The position numbers and the translations under genes were made by a program. This document shows positions 56,444 through 64,000 of a DNA stretch of 64,000 bases, piece after piece (within the stretch, counting starts at the first letter, position 1; every line of letters starts with the position of its first letter). The DNA is from Protea cynaroides. Taxonomy: Eukaryota; Streptophyta; Magnoliopsida; Proteales; Proteaceae. The stretch spans positions 29,336,653 to 29,400,652 of the forward strand of contig CM053265.1 of the NCBI GenBank assembly GCA_028583415.1, given 5' to 3'. The notes under the pieces are model-generated. The model ran no database searches. It saw nothing but the letters and a program-made list of their open reading frames with translations, and was not told where the DNA came from.

Positions 56444-57707
56444 ATGTCTGAGCGTAGAGTAACCAGGCAAAGCCAAAATACAGTTCCACCACCACCTGTG
56501 GAGGAAACTAGCCAAGAAAATATATACGCCCAGGGAAATCCGCAGGTTGTACCCCCAGGAAATCCAGACCAGGCAAATCCTACCAACTTGGCACCTCTAC
56601 CCCCGGAGTTAGCAACCGTGGTAATGAATCTAGCACAACAGCTGCAACAAATGCAACACGCACAGGCTCAAATGCAAGTTGCAATGGGGATTATGTTCTA
56701 GGCCGCACATGCTACACCCATGCAGACCGGACAAGCTAGTGCAGCACCGGTGGGTAACCACCCAGCACCTCAAACACCTCAACCACCAGCTGCACAAATT
56801 CCAGTACCAGGTCAGGAAGCAGCTCAGGTTAATTATCAGTATCCACAACCTATGTTTGGGGCATACCCCCACAATCAGATGGATCACTCTCGATTGGTTG
56901 AGAGATTTTTGAAGATGAAGCCCAGGGAATTTAACGGTAAACCGTCTGATCCGTTATGGCCAGCACACTGGATCGACGGGATGGAGAGAAACTTTCTCAT
57001 GATGACTATCGCAGAAGAAGAAAAGGTGTTATGTGCCACCTTCATGCTGAAAGGCGATGCAAATCATTGGTGGAAATCTACCAGGGCATATCTACTAACC
57101 AAGAACGCCCTATTGACTTGGGCTATTTATAAAGAAGCGTTCTTTGAAAAGTATTTTCCCCGAAGCTTCAGAGATACTATGGAGAAGGAGTTCCTGAGTT
57201 TATATCAGGGTCAGATGTCTGTGGATGCATATCAACAGCATTATGAGGAGCTGTTATTCTTTGCACCACTTTGTATGCATGAAGAAGTCACTAAGACCCG
57301 TAGGTTTGTCACAGGGCTTAGAGGAAGCATCAGAGAGCATGTTCTAGGCTTGGAAAAGAAGGTATATAACGATGCTGTTCAAATTGCTCGAGTTATAGAA
57401 TCGAGCCAGAAGGAGAGTTATTTTACACAGAACAGAGGTATAAAAAGGCCAGCCGAAAATGCTAATAACAGAGGGAACAACAAGACATTTAAACCCTTCC
57501 GTGCTCAAGGCTTTACTGCTGCACCCAAGACTACTCCAGTAGCTCAATATCAGCCAAAGCCAAATTTTGAAGGTCCAAAATGTTATAACTACAACCAAGC
57601 AGGACATATGGCAAGGGAGTGTCCTAAGCCCAAGAAGCAGTTACATCAAGGACGAGTATATGCTGTTACAACCGAGGATGCTGCCGCATCACCCGATGTG
57701 GTCACAG
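56444..57707 (+). pseudogene. gag: Element G gag
   Basis: ATG 56444 (MSERRVTRQS). A single lesion: TAG at 56699-56701 where B has Gln (MGIMFQ). The frame is otherwise open to the intron donor at 57707. N-terminal Pro/Gln-rich segment (about residues 1-140), capsid domain (about 145-300: WPAHWIDGMERNF, KGDANHWWKSTRAYLLT, FFEKYFPRSFRD, GLRGSIREHVLG), basic linker, zinc knuckle CYNYNQAGHMAREC with the second Cys changed to Tyr. It would form the capsid and bind the RNA. Frame continuity with protease requires removal of 57708-57777. Confidence 0.88.
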
Positions 57708-57777
57708 GTATGACTGAAACCTTTTTAAATTGTAATTACATTGTATGAGCATGTAGACTAAGTAAAATAAATCACAG
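57708..57777 (+). other. Gag-protease intron-like segment, element G
   Basis: 70 nt, GTATGACTG ... AATCACAG, AT-rich, with GACTAAG as a possible branch site 27-33 nt before the end. Exon borders GTCACAG and GTATCGTACC. Retention ends gag at 57746; removal puts gag and protease in one frame (57707 is codon position 1, 57778-57779 complete it). Confidence 0.72.
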
Positions 57778-60700
57778 GTATCGTACCTATAAATGGCGTA
57801 CCCGCCAGAGTACTCTTTGATTCAGGAGCTACTTATTCCTTTATATCTGTGTCATTCGGAAAGAAACTGAAATTATCCATCAAAACATTGGACTACAAAA
57901 TACTTGTACGGTCACCGATGGGATTAGAAGTGGAATTAGAGAAATGTTATGGACCATGTCCAGTTCTCATTGGCGAGAAAACCTTAGATGCAACCTTGAT
58001 CCAACTTGAGATGGCAGACTTTGACGTCATCTTGGGAATGGACTGGTTAGCTCGGCATTCTGCGAACCTATTATGTGCCGAAAAGAAACTAACATTTAAA
58101 GACAAGGAAGGAGCAGAATTTAGTTTTGCGAGAACCAAACTGCCCCGTAAACGCAAGCTCATACTCTCAGCACTAAAGGCTAAGAAGTGCCTTGAGAAGG
58201 GGGCAGTCGGGTATCTAGTATCAGTGGTCGACCTAACCAAGGAAGCACCACGAATGGAAGATATTGATGTCGTGCGGGACTATCCCAACGTATTTTCGGA
58301 GGAACTACCAAGATTACCACCCGACCGAGCCACAGAGTTTGTAATAGATCTTATACCTAGAGCCGCACCAGTATCAAAAGCACCTTATAGAATGGCTCCT
58401 ACAGAACTGAAGGAATTGAAAGTGCAACTACAAGAACTGCTGGACAAAGGTTATATTCGACCCATTATATCACCATGGGGAGCGCTAGTATTGTTCGTAA
58501 AGAAGAAGGACGGTAGCGTTCGATTATGTATCGACTATTGGGAGTTGAATAAACTGACAATCAAGAATCGATATCCACTACCTCGGATCGATGACTTGTT
58601 CGATCAATTGCAAGGAGAAAAAGTATTTTCTAAGATCGATCTACGGTCAAGCTACCATCAGTTGAAGATTAAAGAGGGTGATATTCCTAAGACAACGTTC
58701 AGGACCAGATATGGACATTATGAGTTCTTGGTCATGTCTTTTGGATTAACAAACGCATCAGCAACTTTCATGGAACTTATGAACCGGGTCTTCCACGATA
58801 TGTTGGATACGTCGGTTATTGTATTTATTGATGATATATTGGTATATTCCAAGGACAAAGAAACCCATATCAAGAACCTAAACGTCGCCCTACAGCGTTT
58901 AAGGAAAGAGAAGTTATATGCCAAATTTACCAAGTGTGAGTTTTGGCTAAGTGAAATTGCCTTCCTAGGCCATGTAGTATCCGCTGAAGGAATCAAAGTG
59001 GACCCCAGCAAGATCGAGGCTATTGTAAAGTGGGAAGCACCAAAGAGCGTTGCAGAAATTAGAAGTTTTCTGGGTCTCACTGGTTATTATCGGAGATTTG
59101 TGGAAGACTATTCCCGGATTATCGTACCTCTCACCAGTTTGACTAAGAAAGGTGAAAAGTTTGTGTGGACGGATAAATGTGAGAAGAGCTTCCAAACATT
59201 GAAGACCAGATTGATATCCGCTCCGATTTTGACTATTTCCGTTCCCGGACAGCCATTTACCCTATACACTGATGCGTCAGGACTGGGATTAGGATGCGTG
59301 CTTATGCAAGGAGAACAAGTAATTGCTTAAGCCTCAAAACAGTTGAAGACACATGAGAAAAATTATCCCACTCATGATTTGGAGTTAGCAGCAGTAGTAC
59401 ATGCTGTCAAGATATGGAGACATTATCTATACGGAGAGAAGTTCCAGATCAAGTCGGACCATAAGAGTCTTACTTATTTATTTAATCAAAAGGAGTTGAA
59501 TATGAGGGAAAGAAGATGGCTGGAACTATTGAAAGGCTATGATTGTGATATCCAATATCATCCGGGGAAAGCTAATGTAGTAGCGGATGCGTTGAACAGA
59601 AAGGCGATGATAAAATCTCAAGGGGAGGTTAGTACAATTGCAGCTATATGTACTACAGGAATGGTATTCAATCATGGCAATGAGCGATATGTGATAGATA
59701 CAACGGATGGATCAGCCAACCAAGGGTTTATTTATCGGTTTTCAAATATGTTCGCGGCATTGAAAATTATACCTGATATAATGGATGAAGTGAAGACAGC
59801 TAACAAATCAGATCCTTATCTCAGAACAGTACAAGAAGATATCGAGAAAGGTAGGACTAACCCTGAGTTCACCTTGGACGAAGAAAAGGTACTAAAGTAC
59901 AAAGGAAGAATATGTGTACCCGAATCAGAAAGTGTGGACATTAGACACTGACTGATGAAAGAAGCCCATACCACCATCTATTCGATACATCCTGGAAGTA
60001 CAAAAATGTATCATGATTTAAAGAAACTATATTGGTGGAGAGGAAAGAAAGCAGATGTAGCTAAGTTCATGTCTCAATGCCTAAATTGTCAGAAAGTAAA
60101 GGCTGAATGACAAAGACCCGCAGGACTGTTACAGCCGTTACCGGAACCAGCATGAAATGGGACTGCATCACTATGGACTTCGTCACGGGGTTACCACTGA
60201 CTCCTCAAGTAGTTGACGCAGTTTGGGTGATTGTAAACCGTCTGACTAAAACAGCTCGCTTCATACCGATACGACCTCAGTATACACTGGAAAGGTTATC
60301 AAAGTTGTATGTGGATAATATTGTTCAGTTACACGGTGTACCAGAGAGCATTGTGTCCGATAGAGATCCACGATTTACTTCCAAGTTTTGGGAGGGATTG
60401 CAAAAGGCTATGGGTACAACATTGAAGTTTAGTACTGCATTCCACCCACAGACAGATGGATAATCAGAGCGTACAATCCAGATTTTAGAAGATATGCTAC
60501 GAGCATGTGTAATTGACTTCAAGGGATCATGGGACGAAAGAATACCACTGTTCGAGTTCGCTTATAACAATAGCTATCAGGATACTATACAGATGTCACC
60601 CTATGAAGCACTGTATGGCAGAAAGTGTCGAACTCCTTGATTTTGGAATGAAGTTGGAGAACGTAGTATTGTTGGACCAGAATTTGTTCAAGAGACTTGT

Positions 60701-61267
60701 CGAGTGGTCGACATTATCAAGGAAAGAGTAAGAACAGCTCAGAACCGTCAGAAGCAATATGCAGATACTCGACGCAGAGATCTGGAGTTCGCTGTAGGTG
60801 ATAAAGTATTTTTGAAGATATCGCATATGCGAGGATTGAAAAGGTTCGGACAGAAAGGGAAACTAAGTCCAAGATATGTCGGGCCGTATGAAATTCTAGC
60901 TAAGCGTGGTAAAGTGGCTTATCAGTTAGCACTACCGCCATCTATGTCGAGTATGCATGACGTATTTCACATTTCCCTATTGAAGAAGTATGTCAAGGAT
61001 CCAACGCATGTGTTGACAGTAGATTTACTAGATTTGACTGATGATTTGACATTTGAAGTAACACCAACTGAAATCACCAGCCGAAAGGTTCAACGTCTAC
61101 GCAACCGAGATATCTATTATGTTAAGGTCACTTGGAAAAGTAGAGACATGGAAGAAATTACATGGGAAGAAGAAAATGCTATGCGGAAGAAATATCCTCA
61201 CTTATTTGATTCAGAAGGTACGTACAATTTCGAGGACGAAATTTTTATAAGTAGGGGGGAGTTGTAA
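57778..61267 (+). pseudogene. pol: Element G pol (PR-RT-RH-IN-CHD), broken
   Basis: Protease FDSGA (57816-57830), DVILGMDWLARHS; RT with LCIDYWELNKLTIKN and catalytic FIDD (58824-58835); tether and RNase H (LYTDASGLGLGC, stop at 59328; HDLELAAVVHAVKIWRHYLYG); stops at 59949 and in AE.QRP (about 60107); one-base deletion near 60154; integrase DDE core (MDFVTGLPL at 60175, IVSDRDPRF, HPQTDG then a stop at 60461, another at about 60638); GPYEILAKRGKVAYQL; chromodomain-like YYVKVTWKS...TWEEENAMRKKYPHLF; end SRGEL with TAA at 61265-61267 inside the LTR. RT-RNase H is the best preserved in the window together with C. Confidence 0.9.
61251..61260 (+). other. Polypurine tract of element G
   Basis: GTAGGGGGGA after AATTTCGAGGACGAAATTTTTATAA, two bases before the LTR. 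Confidence 0.85.
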
Positions 61268-63558
61268 GACCCGTGTCAATCTAACCCGGTCTTACCACCT
61301 TGAACCAGGTTTACCTATCATGGTCGAGTCAAATGGACCAAGGGAGTGAAGGAGATCGAGATCTCAGGTATCAAATCGACCCAAAAACACTTAATTTGAA
61401 GGGAGGGTCGCATACCCAGCTAAGCAGGGTCGGACCTCCCAAAGCAGAAAGTCAGACCCTCAATTTTGAAGGGAGGGTCGGACATCTTGAACCCTAGGGT
61501 CGACGGGATCATCGACCCTCCCATCGACCCTCGGTTACCGTAAGAAACAGAAATTAGGAAATTCCCTATTGGGATTCTTTCCTAATCTCAAAGGGACTTA
61601 TTTTAGGATGTTCCTACTCTATTTAAAGGACGTCCCTAAGCCTCTTTCACTCCTTTTCACAACCCTAATCGAATTGAGAGAAAGAGAAGAGAAGGAAAAG
61701 AGGAAGAATAGAAGCAAGGGAGAAATTTAGCCAAAAGAGAAGAGTTGCAGAAAAGGAGTATTCTTCTCAGGTATGGATACTAATTCTATGAGTTTCTACA
61801 GATCTTAGGTTAGATATTGATGAGAATGTGATCTCGGAGAAACCCAAACCATCAACCCATGGTTAGGTTTTCATGGGAAACCATGGGGGATTACATGAAA
61901 GCTATCTAGGTGGATTATACATGGTTTCAGACCATGGAATGAATGTAGAATAGAATGTAGGAGCAAGCCATAGGATTCCAAGCACGAAGAATGGACTAAA
62001 AGAGGGAATTGGACCAAAGTGCACCGAGGGTCGCACCGAGGGTCGATGACCATCCGACCCTAGGTGATCCTGACCATCAACCCCCAGTGTTCGGGAAGTT
62101 CAGAGTTTGGGGAGGGTCGCACCGAGGGTCGATCATGACTCTGACCCTACCTCCGACCCTCAGTTGACAGAATGGTTTTTAAATTGAGAATTAATTCTAA
62201 TTAAATTATATCGACTTTGTTAGGTCTTCTAGCAATATAATACCATTATAAAGGTGATTCTAAAGCTTGGAAAAGTATCTATTAGCAAGCTAAGGTGAGG
62301 AAACAGAACCCTAAACTAATTGGTTAATAATAAATTGTTTTCTATTTTTTGAGTCCAATGCCATGCTTGATTCTATGTGAATATGTTTGTAATGTGCATA
62401 CAACATGTCATCCAATATTTCTATTATTGTTCATGCATATTTACTTTATTGTTTATAACATGATGATGATGATGATGATAGGAATAGGCATGTGATTGTA
62501 TGTGTGTGGTTGATGTACTTGATGCGAGCGAGTATCAGGTGAGGTGTGATGAGAACGTCAATAAACGTTAACTTTTGACGGGTCTCAGCACTTTAGCTCT
62601 ATCTTTAACTCAATTCTTGTGCATTAGCATCGTCGTATCGCCATTACTTTAGCAGAACTATTATGTCATAGAGTATTAGGGGAGGTGGTCTCGGTCCTTG
62701 TAGTCTCTGACTCTACCGGGGGGCCTTAGCTCTATCTCTATGGACATTTTGAGGGATGCTGGGGTGAGGCCTTGGATACACTGTTTGGCATTAGGATTGG
62801 TTAGTTGCGAGCCTAGTTTGCAAGCCCTCGCTAACAGGGGCTTACGTGTTGGTATGATATTATATAGCAATAAACGTTAACCTTTGTTGTATAATGTCAT
62901 GATTAGGGTGGATGGGGACGATGATAAACGTTAACCTTCGGGCAGACTTCCACACCCTTTGTATAGAGGCGGGGTCAATAAACGTTAACCTTTGACCACC
63001 CAACCTTTCTATTGCGCATTGCAAACTATAAACTAGACCAAAGATATGAATTGATTGCATGCATATATATTGTTGCATTGTTTTGTCTACTCACTGAGCC
63101 GTGATGTGTGCTCACCCCTCGACATCGAATATTTTTAGTTGATGATGCAGGTTATACAGTTGAAGAATACATGAATGCTCCAGCATACAGGAACGTGGCG
63201 GCAATGGAAGCTGAAACTGAAGGGGATACACATGACTCCTCTTGCGAGTGCAACTCATGTGTATTCGATTATATATTTTCTTAGGTTTCTTTATTTGAAT
63301 TTAATAAAGACATGTATTTGATAATTATTTATGTCCCAGTTGATACAGAATAATTTTCTATTTAATATTTATATCACAGTAGATTCTCAGTTCATTTTAT
63401 TATAAGATTTCCGCTATTGTGTATTTACTCTGATTATGATTACGGATGTGTGGGAGTTTAGATAACGCGGGAATAGCCTACTCGAGATCCTGGTTGAACT
63501 GTTGGTTTGCTAGCGGTTCATCATACCATTCTGAACAGTGTAGAATTGGGGTGTGACA
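61263..63558 (+). repeat. 3' LTR of element G
   Basis: TGTAAGACCC ... GTGTGACA. Word array 61400-61540 (GAGGGTCG/CGACCCTC), TATA-like CTCTATTTAAAGG (61617-61629), donor CTCAG|GTATGG (61771), distal array 62025-62165, ATG run (62460-62480), motif copies 62560-62996, mini-frame 63135-63284 (stop TAG changed to TAT, extended by four codons). Confidence 0.93.
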
Positions 63559-64000
63559 TATGTGATCCTGAGTATCGACCCTCAGGGTTCTGGAAGTCCA
63601 GATTTGGGGAGGGTCGCACCCAGGGTCGATCATGACTCCGACCCTACCTCCGACCCTCAGTTAACAGAATGGTTTTTAAAAATTAGAATAAATTCTAATT
63701 AAGTTTTATCGACTTTGTTAGGTCTTCTAGCAATATAATAACATTATAAAGGTGATTCTAAAGCTTGGAAGAGTATCTATTAGCAAGCTAAGGTGAGGAA
63801 ACGAAACTCTAAATTAATTGGTTAATAACAAATTGTTTTCTCTTTTCTTGAGTCCAATGCTATGCTTGATTCTATGCGACTATGTTTGTAATGTGCATAC
63901 AACATGTCATCCAATATTTCTATTACTTATTCATGCATATTTAATTTATTGTTTATAACATGATGATGATGATGATGATAGGAATAGGCATGTGATTATA
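63559..64000 (+). repeat. Fragment of a further LTR, runs off the window
   Basis: Starts inside an LTR (TATGTGATCCTGAG, equal to about 52484 in the 5' LTR of G) and follows it to the ATG run. It is nearly identical to 52484-52926 and less similar to the G 3' LTR. It is probably the right part of the LTR into which G inserted. Confidence 0.85.

Larger units (their letters stand above)
51688..63558 (+). mobile_element. Element G: full-length Tekay-like element, ends rearranged
   Basis: Both LTRs, PBS, aORF, gag, intron, pol and PPT are present over 11.9 kb. The left flank (CTTTC) and right flank (TATGT) do not match, the 5' LTR starts TATAAG instead of TGTAAG, and the two LTRs differ visibly (about one in ten positions in the first 180 bp). 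The 5' LTR is closer to the extra LTR fragment at 63559-64000, so the left end probably belongs to a second element. Confidence 0.88.

Noticed and set aside
51683..63563. Target-site duplication for element G
   Set aside because: CTTTC and TATGT do not match; the ends are better explained by recombination.

Overview
The window is plant repeat DNA with no host gene that I can recognise. Everything identifiable belongs to long-LTR Ty3/gypsy retrotransposons. The pol order is protease, reverse transcriptase, RNase H, integrase, with a chromodomain-like tail. That order, LTRs of about 2.2-2.7 kb, a primer-binding site matching initiator-Met tRNA and the AATTTCGAGGACGAAATTT-type approach to the polypurine tract all point to the Tekay/Del chromovirus lineage of angiosperms. 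The host species cannot be named from this sequence. Every element is degenerate (stops, frameshifts, truncations), so this looks like old intergenic heterochromatin.

Layout as nested insertions. (0) Element H: the LTR of a divergent related family (1-3515), its PBS, and the tail of an antisense ORF cut at 4759. (1) Element A (+) from 4760: LTR, antisense ORF, gag, protease, broken near 11427 and joined to element E (LTR end, PBS, decayed gag-pol, 3' LTR from 17231). (2) Element D (+) inserted in the E 3' LTR at 18752. (3) Element C (-) at 23566-47485, inserted in the D spacer between antisense ORF and gag. (4) Element B (-) at 25133-36828, inserted in the C 3' LTR, with perfect TCTAC target duplications. 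Element F (-) at 47675-51687 lies in the rest of the D spacer and is truncated in RNase H. Element G (+) at 51688-63558 follows, then a fragment of another LTR runs to the window end.

The elements share an architecture unlike a plain Tekay element: LTR - PBS - conserved hairpin - antisense accessory ORF (aORF, about 420 codons, resembling the 'putative plant transposon protein' family) - aORF promoter spacer - gag - roughly 70-nt intron-like segment - protease/RT/RNase H/integrase/chromodomain - PPT - LTR. Arrays of a GGTCG-core word, in both orientations, lie upstream of the LTR TATA box, again in the distal LTR, and a third time upstream of the aORF. The flanks of the word differ between elements but agree among the arrays of one element. 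This resembles the co-diversifying motif/anti-silencing-protein systems of Arabidopsis VANDAL transposons (VANC) and is my main candidate for an undescribed system.

Other notable signals are a precise presence/absence of the gag-protease intron between copies, a potential leader intron from an LTR donor to an acceptor just before the gag ATG, and a 45-codon Cys-rich reading frame conserved without indels in nine LTR copies.
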